A DNA stretch of 64,000 nt. Source: Phlebotomus papatasi. Lineage: Eukaryota; Arthropoda; Insecta; Diptera; Psychodidae. Every line of letters begins with the position of its first letter. Position 1 is the first letter of the stretch. Positions 32,080-45,000 of the stretch are shown here, piece by piece. The DNA lies in NCBI RefSeq assembly GCF_024763615.1, contig NC_077223.1:81096627-81160626 (forward strand), given 5' to 3'. The position numbers and the translations under genes were made by a program. Under the pieces are notes generated by a model that was not told the origin of the DNA, made no database searches, and saw nothing but the letters and a program-made list of their open reading frames with translations.

Positions 32080-34020
32080 TCCTATTTATTCGTCTGTTGA
32101 TCTGTCGTTTTGTTCGCCGTCCCTTCAATTCGTCTTTCCGTTTGTTCGAAATTTCGTTCGTGTGTTTGTTTGATGTTTTATCCGTTACATCCTTCATGTT
32201 TACGTCCGTTCGTCTTTTGTTTTCCCTTTTTATTCACTTGTCGTCCCGTCCGTCTGGTTTTGTTTCTTTGTTCTTCCATTTGCTCATCCTCCTTTTAGTT
32301 TGATCTTCATTCGTTAAATTTTTCATGTTACTATCTGTTCGACTTCCATAATCACGTCCATACTTTCGTCTCCTTCTTCCATCATAATCCGATCTACTCG
32401 ATCTTTCATGTTCTCGTCCGTTCAGTCGTCTTTAAGCCCGTTTGATCTGTCATCCGTTCGGTCATTCTACCGTTTCTACTATTTGTTCGATCTTTCGTGC
32501 TCCTGTTCGTTTATTCACGTAGAACAGAGGCGTGCAAGAACCGTTTGAAACCGAACAAACGTCAAATGAAACTTGTACAATAAGGGTCAAAACGCTACCT
32601 GAACAAACTTATTTTGACGTTTATTCAGTTTCAAACGGTTCTTGCACGCCTCTGACGTAGAAAAAAATGAACAGGAAATAATACAAACGTTTCACTGTTT
32701 GCCTCGTTTGCCTACTGCTTGCTTGTCCTTCCGTTTGGTCGTCTTTCTGTTCTTTCGTCATCTCGCCTGTTTGATCTTTCTTACTCCCATTTGATCGGTC
32801 TTCCTCTCATCCGTTTAACCTGAAATTCGCTTGGTCTTTCATCCATTTGATTTTTCTACTGTTTCTACAGTGCTTTCGTGTCCCAGTTCGTTTATTCATC
32901 GTTCTCTCTGTTTGCCCTATTGTTCGCTTATCATCCTATTTGTTCGTCATGTCATGTCATCAGTTCGATCTTTATACATTGGATCTTTCATGTCCCTGTC
33001 TACTCGTTTTCTAGTGTTCCCGGTTGTTCGGTCGCCCTCTCAATTCGTCGTTTCCCTATCTGTTCAATATTTTAGCCTCTCGTTGTTCGTTTGATCTTTC
33101 TTTCTCCTGGTCATTCATTCATCTTCCGGTCCATTTGTTTTCATGTTCACACGTCCTACTGTTCATTCGTTCTTCTTTTCATTCGCCTTCTTGTTCGTTC
33201 GTTCGTTCTCTTGTTTGTTTCGTTTTTGATCTGATCGATCTTTCGCCCTCCTATTTGTTCAGTCGTCCTCATTTTATCATTCCGTCGGTTTGATTGTTCT
33301 TGCTCCCGTTCGTTCATTCGTCTTTCTGTACGTTTATTGTGATATTGACACGTGCTCCTGTTGATTCGTTCGTAGTCTTGCTTGTTTTTCTTTGATATGA
33401 TCGATTTTTCGTTCTCCAATTCGTTCAGTTGTCCTCCTTTCACGTTCCCATCCGTTCGGTTGTTCATCCATCTTCGCGTCCGTTTATTTTCATGTTCACA
33501 CTTTTTTCTGTGTATTCGATCTTCTCTTCGTTCGTACTCTTGCTTGTTTTGCTTTGGACTGTTCGATCTTTCGTTCTTCCATTCGTTGAGTTGTCCTCCT
33601 TTCATATTCCCGTTCGTTTGATCTATTTTACTCCCGTTCCTTCTTATGTCTTCCCGTATGTTTGTTCCCATGTTCATACGTCTTTATGTTCATTTGTTCG
33701 TCTTCTTGTTCGTTCGTCCTCTTGTTTGTTTCGTTTTGATCTGTCCGATGTTTTGTACTCCTGTTTGTTCAGTCGTCCTCCCATTCGTTTGGTCTTTTAT
33801 CCATTGTCTATTCGATCTTCATTGCTTGTGTTCGTTCGTTCATCCAGGTTTTAGATCATCTTCTCATTTGTTCGATCTTTCGTTCCACATCCGTGTGATC
33901 TTTCATGCTCTAGTTCGTTCGTATTCCTAACCGTTTTTCCTCCCATAAGCTTATTCTTCTATCCTTTTAAGTATTCATTCTTCCATGTATACATCTGTTT
34001 ATCTGTTGATCTATTCGTAC
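32080..34020. repeat. Two-kilobase degenerate TTCG/GTTC low-complexity tract
   Basis: Built from words such as TTCGTTCGTC, GTTCGATCTTTC, TTCATTCGTC and CGTTTGTTC with a strong pyrimidine bias on the plus strand. The lack of A and of TAA/TAG words produces long open frames on both strands (up to 173 codons at 33156-33677, minus), whose translations are repetitive and not gene-like. The core 33100-33760 shows roughly 240-bp higher-order repeats, for example (TTTTCATGTTCACAC...TCTTGTTTGTTT) at about 33138, 33489 and 33670. Interrupted by the hAT-like MITE at 32525. Confidence 0.85.
32517..32662. mobile_element. hAT-like MITE with perfect 8-bp target duplication
   Basis: Core 32525-32654 begins CAGAGGCGTGCAAGAACCGT and ends ACGGTTCTTGCACGCCTCTG. 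Flanked by ACGTAGAA at 32517-32524 and 32655-32662. CAG ends plus an 8-bp duplication are diagnostic of hAT transposition. Inserted in the low-complexity tract. Confidence 0.92.
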
Positions 34021-34183
34021 TATAACAAAATGACGTTCTACAATTTCTTCAAGTTTTCTAAGTTTAAAACTAAGAAATGCTCTTGCGTAGATATTTCGTA
34101 AGCAGTTGGGATTAACTAGGCTTAATTTGAAAGGTCTTTAAATTCCGAACAAATGTGTATTGGTTGCATCAGATATTTAAAGC

Positions 34184-34262
34184 AGAGGTGTGCAAGAATC
34201 GTTAAAAACCGAATATACATCAAAATAAGTTTGTTCTGGTAGCGTTTTGACCATTGACGATT
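34184..34262. mobile_element. One-ended diverged copy of the 32525 hAT-like MITE
   Basis: CAGAGGTGTGCAAGAATCGT and the following AAACCGAATATACATCAAAA, TAGCGTTTTGACC match the 32525-32654 element with substitutions. The other terminus is missing. Confidence 0.65.
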
Positions 34263-35436
34263 TCGACCATTTGTGAGCAGAAAATTATAATAGAAGTCAC
34301 GAGGTCGAGCATTCTGTAAAGCTAGAACGCTTTCCTACTCCTTTTTTCACATCACTTAGATTTATGAAATATAAAACCCCTTTATTGTGCTTTATTGTAT
34401 CTCAGGAATTTACAGTGAAAAGTTGTTTTCCTCTCACTGGAACTTTTTTGGCAACACAAATAAATATTAAAAAAAAGAATTGAGAACAGAGTCCTATGAC
34501 GAAACATGAGTAAAAGCTACCATCAAACATTAGCAATGTACTATGGTAATATTTACATTTTTCACATTTATTTTGTGTTTAACATTCCATTGGGTTATAT
34601 TTTATTTCGCGCTGTCGCTTTGATAACAAAAAATCATCCAGAGTGATAAGGGGATTTTCTGAGAAGAACAATAAGAGACACATTGGAAGAAAATTGAGTC
34701 AGCATCTTTGTAGAATTACAATAAAGCTATTTTGAAAAAATTTACAAAGTATAACTAAAGTTTTTTCTAAGATTCTGCATTACTCCCACCGTGTGACTTC
34801 CTTGCATATTTCCTTCTTACTCGTACATAAAATTAAAAGAGTATAAATCTGCTAAGATGAGACAAACGTAAACTTACTCCTACGATAATAAACATTTTAA
34901 AGCGCATCTCTCTAGTTAGACTTCTATAGGAAAACATATAGGACTCACCTGAGAGCATGAGTTTTTTTTTCTCGCTTTCCACTGAAACACCTGAGTCTTA
35001 CTGCGGAATATGAGTTTTTTAAAGAGAGGACGTGTCACAATCCGACTGAATTTCCTTTACACAAGATGCTTGTTATTCCCAGGACGAATATCACAATTTA
35101 ATAGAGTCACTAAAAGGTGGTGAAGGGGTGTTGAAAGGTGTCATCTTTAGGGTAATCCTGGGGGAAGTAATAGTATGAAGAATATTGCAAATTTATTGGT
35201 ACTTCCAGGGCACAATAAATTAAACATATAACATTTTAATAGTCAAGATATTTCTGCTTTGTATTTGTCTTTCCTTACCTCAGATTTCCATTAGGGGAAT
35301 TGTTCTTTAAAGATTGTTATATAAATTGCAATATTTTAAATTTAACTTTGAGGCATTTAAGATAAAGAAACTTAATGTGATTATCCCAAATCGTGCTTAA
35401 ATTTGCATAGCAATTTCCAATAAAATTTCAATTGTC
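34263..35436. other. Intergenic DNA, nothing recognised
   Basis: No open frame, RNA or repeat pair that I can support. Confidence 0.4.
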
Positions 35437-35607
35437 AGGTCATTACCAATTCATAACCGGTTAGAACTGATTTCGTCCATATACGGAAATAGAGTTGAAT
35501 GAATCCGAAAAAAATATATAAGTCTAACTAAAAAGTTAAACAGCAATAGAGAGATTAATAATCCGGTCAAATTTTATTAGGTTTAAACCGGTTATGAATA
35601 CCTGTAA
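35437..35607. mobile_element. Small inverted-repeat element (TTCATAACCGGTT)
   Basis: Left CAGGTCATTACCAATTCATA then ACCGGTT; right AACCGGTTATGAATACCTG. 171 bp; non-coding; no clear target duplication. Confidence 0.55.
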
Positions 35608-36227
35608 GTTGGAAAACCGAAAGAGACAGTCCGGTCTAGAACGTCAGAGAAGAAGGACGTGTGAACTTGGGTCTCCCGGGCGAATCTGGCTAGGTGCTAG
35701 AAGGTATGGCGGTTAGTTGTTTAAGAGAGTCCATTCTATATCACTCCTTCCAACCTAAGAATCCAAACCGATAGTTTATACAATAAAAATCAAAAATAAC
35801 TAAATGAAAAAAAAACCTTTCAAACTACTCTATTATGTGAGTACGATGCGTAATATAGGCCTCAGACTTAAGCCTTATGCATATGGCTTAACTTCTCTAA
35901 TTTCTTATCAGTCAAGATTTTTTTTGTAAAATTAATTAGGATTGGATATTTAGAGCAAGTAATTTCTTTGATTCTGAAAGAATCAATGAAATTACTATTT
36001 AAGATTTTGAGAACTTCAGGAACTGGGCCAAACCTCTAGTCTGTCAACCGCCTAACTCAATAAAACAACTTTTGTATTCTAATTGCAAAACTAGTTTTAA
36101 GGTATATCACCTCAATGGTTCGAGAGTTCTAATATGCAGGAGCGTTTTGTTACAATTTTAGAAAAATAAAATTTAATTTTTTTGACAACAAACTAATTAA
36201 TTTATTATGTTTATAATACACCATACA
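35608..36227. other. Intergenic DNA, nothing recognised
   Basis: 35640-35730 is somewhat richer in G+C but has no identifiable feature. Confidence 0.35.
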
Positions 36228-37034
36228 TAATAGTGAAATTTCATTGAAAAATGAACATTTTTTTTTTAGCACTTTACTGTTCTCAAGTGCTTCTGCATCA
36301 TCGACTTTACTTTGTGTTGGTTCCTGTCGCGACTGTTTGGTGGTTTTGGAACACGAATTGCACTGGGAAAAACAGTAAAGACAGGGATTAACACAAAGGA
36401 AAGTCGATAATGCAGAAGCAGTTGGGAACGATAAAGTGCTAAAAAACACATGTCCATTTTTCATTGGAATAACACCATAATGGAAGTTAAAAATGAAATA
36501 AATTAAATTAAAAATGAAGAGAGATAATCTGTACTGTTCTCAAGTGTTTCTGCATTATCGACTTGTCTTTGTGTTGGTTCTTGTTTCAACTATTTTCTCA
36601 ACGACTTCTGTATATATACAGGAGAACTATATACTTCCATATATGATATAAAGGAGGCGTTGGTTTCTCCCCAGTCCTCATCGTGTTCTAAAACCGCAAA
36701 ACAGTCCTGACAGGAACCAACATAAAGAAAACTCTTGTTAAAATCGATTATACAGAAACACTTGAGAACAGTTAAGTGTACCAGTACCATAACAATGCTA
36801 TTCCAACGAAAAATGAACATATTTTTTAGCACTTAACTGTTCTCAAGTGCTTCTACATAACCAATTTTTCTTTGGATTGGGTCCTGTCACGACTGTTTGG
36901 TAGTTTTAGAACACTGTGAGGACATGAGAAAACAGTCGTGACAGGAACCAATACAAAGAAAAGTCGATAATGCAGAAGCACACTTGAAAACAGTAAAGTG
37001 CTAGAAGTTGTTCATTTTCATTGGACTAGCACCA
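36228..37034. repeat. Cluster of three MITE family A copies
   Basis: Copies at about 36228-36480, 36530-36790 and 36791-37034. Each contains TTAGCACTT.ACTGTTCTCAA, GTGCTTCTGCAT.ATCGACTT, CCTGTC.CGACTGTTTGGT and the complementary second half. The middle copy lacks its left end and carries a foreign GTATATATACAGGAG segment at about 36609-36630. The neighbouring open frames (80-104 codons, minus) arise from the palindromes and are not genes. Confidence 0.8.
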
Positions 37035-37355
37035 AAAATCATAAGTAAATTTTCTCATAATTTTTTATAATTTACTTAGAATTGTTAATTTAATTGCGAC
37101 CCAAGAGATTAAATAAGTTAGGCAAATACCAAACACAGACAGACTTTAAGTAAAGGGTTTTATAAAAAGAAAATTAAATAGATCAATGAGAATTAAACAA
37201 TTTTATGTCATTGGAATAGATTGAAACCTGGTTATCATAATCTAGAATATTTAGACTCCTAAATGCAAGTTACAAGATTCTGTTACCCTTTAATTTAATG
37301 ATAAATAAACTGTCAAAGAATCGATGATAGATAAAAATTTAAATTTAGATCCTGA

Positions 37356-37610
37356 TGGCGCTGGCACACCTTTTCAATTTAGTGAAATTCAATCGATTGA
37401 AATTTTACCTTTTACTCTTTCAAACTGAGATCAGAAACAGCTGTCCTTTTCGGTCAAATGAAATCTAAAATTGAAATTGAAAACTAAAATTGAAATTTTA
37501 ATTTGCATTTGACAGAAAGACATAAACAATCTTATTTCAGTTTGAAAGAGTAAGAGGTTAAAATTTCAATCGATTGAATTTCACTAAATTGAAAAGGTGT
37601 ACAAGCGCCA
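37356..37610. mobile_element. Harbinger-like MITE, CAATCGATTG subtype, copy 2
   Basis: TGGCGCTGGCACACCTTTTC ... GAAAAGGTGTACAAGCGCCA with inner CAATCGATTGAAATTT arms; flanked by TGA on both sides (37353-37355, 37611-37613). Confidence 0.85.
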
Positions 37611-39064
37611 TGAAGTCTAAATAAGCTTTCAAAAGCTGTGTATAAGAATTTTAAAGTTATCAAATTCGTGCATTTCCTGTCATCAGGATTGCTGTAATAA
37701 ATTTTCTTATTACAGGATAAAATAAATACTTTTCAACACAAATTAGTAAAATTATTCTGTTAAGTTGTACTTTATGTTCTTCCATAATTTATCATCTTAA
37801 AACTATCTGCTGAGCAATAAAATTGTGATTCAAGCATTAATGTTGAAAATAAATACTTGCAAAACTCTTATTTTTCTTTTTTGGAGTAATGTGAATGATT
37901 GATGCGTGTATCAATGTTGTCAACAAGTTGTCGTTAGTCATCTTTTAATCTAATCTGTACTAATTAAATGTCTTAATTATGAAGTGTGCCATTTCTAAAT
38001 TTTCTCTCTACTTTGCATTGAAGAATTTCTTGGTAAAGATTTCTTTGTGCTCTCATTTGACTTTGTTATTTAATTAATTCAATGAGTAATGTGAAAGTGA
38101 TGAAATTAACAATTATTAACGGAAATAACTGATAATATTATCAAATTACTAGTAAATTTCAGCGAAGTAGAATACTTGGCGTTTTCTCTAAAAAGTTAGT
38201 TTGTGGAGAAATGTAAAAACTCTTTGGAAGCTTAAAATTTTCTCAGAAACCATAACACAGTTCTACACTTCAAGAAACACAACGCGTTTAATTCTGACAT
38301 CCTCGTAGTTTAATATATAAGTTAATAAATTACCGTAGTTACTACTTCCTTTATTAAAGTTTGTTTCAAATTCGAATTAAAATAAAGTAGTTTAAAAGTC
38401 TGACATTTTCGCTGGATTTTTTTGTACATATTTTTAAATGTTGCATAAAATAAAAATAATTCATTTCGAATGTTTTTTTTTTGTAATAGCAATAAAGTCA
38501 ATGACGGGATTTCGATCTAATTTCCAGGCACTGTGACTGGTCAGTCTATTGTACCCATCTTCTTTATTTGTAAGAGCCTTATTCTGGTATCCTTAATAAA
38601 GGACGTTTATGCTCATTAGCCGCCTTCATATTGAAATGGTACTAACCCTCCCGGTACCGTGATCAAAGTTCTGGAAGAGAGTGATATATTAATTTCCTCT
38701 ATTTTTTATCTCTATCTTATTTTTCTTCAAAATACATTTTCGTGACTCAGACGATATCTGATAAATCATGCGATGCTTTCTTCAAAATTCTCAGTTTTTT
38801 TTGCTATGTATTCTTAAAACCAATTAAGCTTTCAAAAGGTGCTGAAAAGTTCCTAGAATGTTGCATTACACTGCATGACAAACAACATTAATGTATGTAT
38901 TCCACTTGACTTTGAAAAAATTTAAGAAGGAATAGTTCAAGGTCATTGGCATATACCTGGATGACGAAAGTCGAGCCAGGGATTTCTCTGCTCAAGAGCT
39001 TACAATCTTACCAGTTACACTACGGGACCTCCCTTCCTTACATCCAGTAATATTATTCCTGATT
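37611..39064. other. Intergenic DNA with two tRNA-like (SINE-type) vestiges
   Basis: On the minus strand, 38965-39035 has an A-box-like TAGTGTAACTGG (complement of 39011-39022) and a weak B-box-like GGCTCGACT. 38503-38570 (minus) has the B-box-like GATCGAAATCCC. Both look like decayed tRNA-derived SINE heads, not functional tRNAs, since no acceptor stem closes. The rest is unremarkable. Confidence 0.35.
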
Positions 39065-39310
39065 GAGGGCTCTCTATACACTTACGACTTAAGCACTTAA
39101 ACCGAAAGACGGCTTAACTTAATTATACTCAGAATAACGATCATCTTACATTTCCACCAGTTTTTGATTAATCCGTCTCTTGGCTTAATCTGAGAAACTG
39201 TTTTGTTAGTGGGAAACTGATGGGGATTTAGTCAATTCATTATTTGATTAATTACATTAAGCCGTCGCTTGTCTTAAGTCGTAAGTGTGTCTAGAGCATT
39301 ATACTCTACC
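39065..39310. mobile_element. Inverted-repeat element (ACACTTACGACTTAAG)
   Basis: Left CTCTATACACTTACGACTTA with CCGAAAGACGGCTTAA; right TTAAGCCGTCGCTTGTCTTA then AGTCGTAAGTGTGTCTAGAG. A related, more decayed copy is at 46421-46545. Confidence 0.65.
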
Positions 39311-39494
39311 GATTCGAAGATTTATCAGAAAGAACTTACCTAAAATTCTGCTGGAAGTTCAAAAATTTAAACCGAATAATTGCGCATGGTCATTATATTA
39401 ATGAAATTTAAATTCATACGTTCTGCCATCCTGAATTTCAACAAGATTACAAAAAAAACAATTTTACAGAAAACGTTTACGAATTCTTGTTAAC

Positions 39495-39768
39495 GACTGA
39501 AGTGTCAAGAATACCGAATATTCGAAATGAAAGAACAGCCAGCGCTAAAGTGGCGAATATGTGAATTTGCGTTTTAAGCTTCCGTCCGGTCGATTTTCGA
39601 ATAGGTTTACTGAATACTGAAGACACAATCAATTCGAATAACCCTTCGGGGAGACAAAGCCAAATTAAACCTATTCGAAAATCGATCGGAAGCTTAAAGT
39701 TCAAGTTCACATATTCGTCGCTTTAGCGCTGACTGTTCTTACATTTCGAAAATTCGGTTTTCTTAACA
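39495..39768. mobile_element. Foldback element with ~110-bp arms
   Basis: Left arm from AAGTGTCAAGAATACCGAAT to TTTTCGAATAGGTTTA (39607); the right arm is its complement from TAAACCTATTCGAAAATCGA (39665) to TTCTTAACACTT. The loop is only about 55 bp. Inner AGCGCTAAAG and AAGCTTCC words match on both arms. The 77-codon minus frame over it is incidental. Confidence 0.75.
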
Positions 39769-41589
39769 CTTTTATTCGTCAACAACAAAATCGGGTAAAA
39801 GTTCGGTGAATAAAGAGAATTTTGTTTAGTGTACTTTCAGGTTTAATATCAATTTCATTAAAATAAATGTCCTTTTCATGAACTTATTCACTTTTGCGTA
39901 ACTCGTTGGTTACATTTTCGAACTTTCAACAAAATTAGGTAAATTCTTTGAGATACCTTCGAATCAGAACAGTATAAATCTCAACCGGAAAGAGAACTCA
40001 AATTGGGAAAAATATTACTGAAAATAATATTTTATATGAAAGTAAGGAATACATATTCAAATAATGGAATGTAGTCTCTATTCTCCTAAACCATTTAGTC
40101 TCTAACGATGATTAACTATTTTTTTTTTGTTAATTTTCGACGTAAGGAAAGAATACCCCGGATCGGAATATTAACAGATATGATCGATAGTTGAAAATAC
40201 AAGCCTCAAAATACTATTTGGTATTTTTATGTATGCTAATTGGTATGTTAGTAATCCATTTGACTATATCTGTGCATTTGAGTTTTGAATTTTTACAATA
40301 AATTAATAAAAAATAACTGTAATTTCAACTATTTACTTTGTACCTTGGATCGTCAGGAATTTAATCAGGTGCCTCACGGAAAATTGCTTTTGTAAATTAA
40401 ACCTGAACTAATGTAATGCATTCTTTTGAGAGTTAAATAGTAAAAAATAGCTAATAATTTTTAAAAAGTCATTTGAATTAGTGCAACAATATGGTAATAA
40501 CGTGACGATCCGAGGAACACTTCCGATCGCTGGTGCTCTTCCCTTATCAAGAATATAAATTTAGAGGAAACAAAAGTTAAGTAGAAAAATTGACTTAATT
40601 GTTTTCGAAATGTAAATCCATAATCGTCTTATTTGGGAACTTCTCAAAATCCCTACTCGCTATTTTCAATCGTTTGACCTGTAGTTTAGATCTTATAATG
40701 AACTAAAAATGAAAATTATGTATGATACACTAAATATAATGCTTTTGAATCTTAAAATAAACCAACTGTTTCGTTGAAAATTGTTTTACCTCTTCCTATA
40801 CTTCATCCAAAAATTACATAGTAAAAAGTTTGTCCTTCCTTTTCGTATGTACGTATAAGATATTTGTTTATCCACTTGAAAAGTCCGGATGCAAAATGAG
40901 AAAACAAAGACCCTCTCTAGAAGTTTTACAGAAAGAGTTTAAGAGGAAATAACTTTAGTAAACACTTTTTAATATTAAGAGAAAATTAATGTAGAAAACA
41001 GCATGAAATTTATGCTACAGAGACTGTATACTATATCAAGGTGCATTTCATTAAGATATTCAGTAATGATTTTCGCGTTTGAGAATGAAGACTGTATGCC
41101 AGAGTTCTTTTGCACAATAACAATGATAGAGAAATCTTCCAATAACATTTTCTTTTAGCATGACAATGAAGGTTGAAAGTAAACATACTGTGGTCCTTAA
41201 CACTTGTAAGACCTGCAACAGAGCTGCTGGTTCTATTAGAAAATTCTGATTTTAGATTTAGGACTTTAAATTGACTTTTATAGAACTTTAAAATTCAGAA
41301 CTCTAGAATTAAAATTTAACTTTAAGAATTAGAACTTTAGATCGATTAGCGATAAAGCATTTCAATTGTAGACAATCAACTGGGAAGTCATAGGCCGATA
41401 AGTGTTAAATATTTCTTGTTCAAACAATTTCTTTTTCATGGGCGAATAGGGAATTTTCAGCGGAAGCACATTTACAGATCAGAGTGAATATTATGTATTT
41501 TTCGGATGTTCTAACACACAAGCAATATTCCATCCAAAGTATCTCTGTGTTTTCTGTCCACTTTGCGCCACAAGTTTCCGAAGCTTTTG
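39769..41589. other. Spacer upstream of eiger, nothing firm
   Basis: TTGGATCGTCA (about 40346) and TGACGATCCGAG (about 40503) form a weak inverted pair. Otherwise no gene or repeat recognised. Regulatory DNA for eiger could lie here but no motif supports it. Confidence 0.4.
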
Positions 41590-41591
41590 CC

Positions 41592-41625
41592 TCAGTTTCG
41601 AGTTAACTCTCGTCGCGAAAGGTTG
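41592..41625 (+). promoter_or_regulatory. Candidate Inr + DPE core promoter of eiger
   Basis: TCAGTT (Inr; A at 41594 taken as +1) is followed at exactly +28 to +32 by GGTTG (41621-41625), a full match to the arthropod DPE (RGWYV). The bases at +18 to +29 match 8 of 12 of the MTE consensus. A start here gives a 291-nt 5' UTR before the eiger ATG. Motif-based inference only. Confidence 0.45.
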
Positions 41626-41884
41626 CTCTTAGAACGTTCTTGTTCCAAAATAACACTTCTCTTCAAAATTACTCTCTTTACGTGATATAAAATTCATATT
41701 TAATTGAGAGTTGATAGAAGTTACAGTGAAGACAAAATTGCACCCACAACAATCCTCGAATGGATCAATTAGCAAGATTTTTGTACAATTTCTGAAAACA
41801 CCCACATAAGATAAACGAATTTCTTGAGAAAATTGTGGATTACTTGAACTTTCGGGGGTGCTTGATTTAGTGATAAGCCCGAAG

Positions 41885-42022
41885 ATGACGACTGATTCTC
41901 TGAAATCGTTCATCACCCTCCCAACAGCCACAATTTACGGGAGGAAGAGATCTGAGAATACAAAATTCATCCTCTTGTGGAGCTTTGTCCTCCTCTTCAG
42001 CATCGGCATTTCATCATATGTG
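41885..42022 (+). CDS. egr: eiger coding exon 1 (cytosolic tail and membrane anchor)
   Basis: 46 codons from ATG to TCATATGTG, followed by the donor GTGAGA. Phase 0. The open frame continues about 22 codons into the intron before a stop, which is not part of the product. Confidence 0.9.
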
Positions 42023-45000
42023 GTGAGAAATTATATACATCTTTTTACTCCATGCCATCCTAGCCTCCCCCAAGAGAGGCACCTGTGAACTGGTGAGGAT
42101 TTTGGGGAAAATGATTGAGGAGACGGAAAATATCTCCAGGGTATTTTATGGATGAAGAGAAAGAACACCTCATGTGTATATTTTATTGAAACTCACGTGG
42201 ATTTTTGTGAATTTATTTGCCGTATTTTTCTTTCTGAAAAATATCTCGAAAGAAACATATTGAAAACTCTATCAGAATTTCCCAATTTTCAATAATAAAT
42301 TCATGGGGGGTTATCGATAGCCAGAAGAGAATAGCTCTTACTGTTTGACCTCTAGGGCAGTGGAAACCATCGGAATTTAAGAGGAGTCAAAATACGTTTA
42401 CTGCCAGTTTACTTGCTATTTTACTAGTTCGTCGATTGAATCAACTTTTGTCCTATCTGCTGTATTTCCTTTTAGGATCTTAGTTGTTTTCTGTTTCATT
42501 CAATATTCAATTTAATTATACTTCAAGAGAACAATATTCATTGCATAAACTTAAAATCTTAATACAAAGATTTTAATTTCTGGTACGACAACAGTCGATG
42601 CAACCTACGAAATACTGTTCTCTTTCTCTATCCTCTTTATTAGGTGATAAGAAATCTTTTAGAAGAAAGATTTATTTTATGTTTATTGTATTTGACTTTG
42701 TTATTCAATTAAGCCAGTGGTTGTGAGAAAATTCAGATTAAACTAATTATTAATGAAAACAAGCTATATTGAAATCAAATTAATCGGTAATTCCAGGAAA
42801 ATTAAATTACTTGGAATTTTCATTGATAAAGCGGTAAACACAGGTGCAATACTCTCGGAAGTTAAGAAAATACTCATAAATCCTAAAAATATTTCGGAAC
42901 AATATGCTTATTATCAAGCTTAACCTTTTGAAAATGACATCAATTGTGATTAAGTCAATCTATTAAATTTAACAGCCTTATTATTGTATTAATACAGGAA
43001 CATGAATATTAGCTGAGATTCTTTACAATCTCAGCTTTTGTAGTCCTAGGTAAAATCCAACCTCGTCATAGATCACGAATATCATATGCGCTAACAAACG
43101 ATTTTCGTGAACGGTCCGTTCCGTCCGTCCGTCGTATAACTGCTTCTGGAGAGAGATATCGACAAGCGGTTTCCGGCAAAGATTAAATGTCGATGGGTGG
43201 CTAGAAGTAGGCGATGCCAGATCCAACCCCCTTCCGCCATTTTGGAACACCCCCAAAATTTGTATTCTTAATATTTCCAGCCTCAATGGCATCGATCGAT
43301 CTCAAATTTTAGTATGTTATAGCTGAGCCCAAGGCCTTTCGATTAAAAAAAATTAAGACCCTCCGATCCGCTGACCCGAGCTAGAAGAGGTCAAAAATTC
43401 AATTTTCGAATGGCTATAGAGTGGAATCACCACTTCTCGCCAATCAATGCCCCACTTTTCGCCACTTATATTAAAATCGTAATTTTTCCATTATTTATGA
43501 AATGAATTAGCTTGAAAATTATTTGCATTTCAACTGCTGCTACTTATAAAGACGAAAAACACTAATTTTTTGTTTTGAATTTAAGTGTTTGGGCATTTTA
43601 CGAAGCAGTTTTTAATCAAGTACATGAAAGCCAATATTTCTTACCAAATATGCCAAGTGTCATGAAATTTTTATCGAACAAAATTTACGATTTTGGATAA
43701 ATAATTCGTCTAGTGAGCATTTAACTGCATTCGAAGAATACATAAAATTTGTATTTATTTAGTTAATATTTCTTTTTATATTATTTTAAAGTAAAAATGA
43801 TCCATGGCGGAAAGTGGTTACATTCTGAAATTGATTTACCACCGGTCGCCATTGGTTTTTAATAGGCGACGCTAACTTCACTTCATATATGCTCAGTTGT
43901 CAAATCTGCTTTATTTACTTTCTGTAATAAAATTTGATTTCTCGAAGAGATGTGAAGAAAAATCATTTTAAGTGAGTAATAATAAGGTGATCATGAGGAA
44001 AAACAAATGCTGAATGTATTGTTTTCATAACATTGCTTAAAATAATTCAGTTGGGACATTTTAAACTAAGTGGCGAGAAGTGGTTACAGAACTGGCGAAA
44101 AGTGGCGACGAAGGTGTTATTTTTGCATTGTTAATAAAAATTTGTTTTTTAAGTAGTCTAACGTTAAATTAGAGGACTATTTGCTTGGCAAAACTAGAGC
44201 CAATACATCTAAGTTACTTTGTGTCAAATTTGAGTTATGTTATAGTAAGGGGTCAAAAATTATAATAAAGTAAACTTCACTTTTTCCTAAAAGTGGCGAT
44301 AAGTGGTTACTCCACCCTATCTCCGGTTCTAACTATCGGAATTAGAAAAATTTTGGTGTTTTGGAAAGCTCTCGTGGAGTACTACAACCACTATGATACC
44401 TCAATTTCAGCCGATTTAATCGAAAAATTGATTTTTGAAAATTCGATGTCGAATATTTCGAAAACTAGACAATATTTTTTCTTTACATATTAGTATGTTG
44501 TAGCTGAGCTCGAAACCTTTCCAACGGTCAATCGTACTCTTCCTTCAATGTTCCCTGATCTGAGTTATAATCAAAAGTGTCTCGACCGGACTGCATTTTC
44601 GGTGTTTATGAAGCAATTTGTATGAAATTTTAGTATATTATATCTGGGATCGAGACTTTTCTAATGGTGGTTCTCATCTGTCTCCACTCCACCCCATTGT
44701 ACTCCGACCCTAACTAAAACGAAATTAACCGTATTCTATCTCAAATGTTTATTAACCAATGCTGAGCTTTCTCTTTGTCTTGTTGGCCTTCTGTACTCAA
44801 ACTATTTAAAATAGAAAATGACCAGTGATAAGCCCAGATAAGCTTATGATAGCTGAGATTCTTTACAGGTAACCTCGAAATACGTACAATTCGGGGTCCT
44901 TGCAACTCGAAATACTTGAAAATTTGATTATGAATTGAATTTTCATTGAATTGAACAAATAATATTGGATCGACGCGATTGTTTACCCTTCAGAATTGAA

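Noticed and set aside
33156..33677. 173-codon minus-strand open frame (and plus-strand frames of 79-141 codons nearby)
   Set aside because: Lies wholly in the TTCG/GTTC low-complexity tract; its translation is repetitive and stops are rare only because of base bias.
36150..36832. Minus-strand open frames of 80-104 codons
   Set aside because: They follow the palindromic sequence of MITE family A, recur with each copy and carry no domain.
41858..42088. 76-codon version of the eiger N-terminus starting at an upstream GTG and running past the exon
   Set aside because: The ATG at 41885 matches the eiger start, and GTGAGA at 42023 is a donor that fits exon 2 in frame; the remainder is intron.
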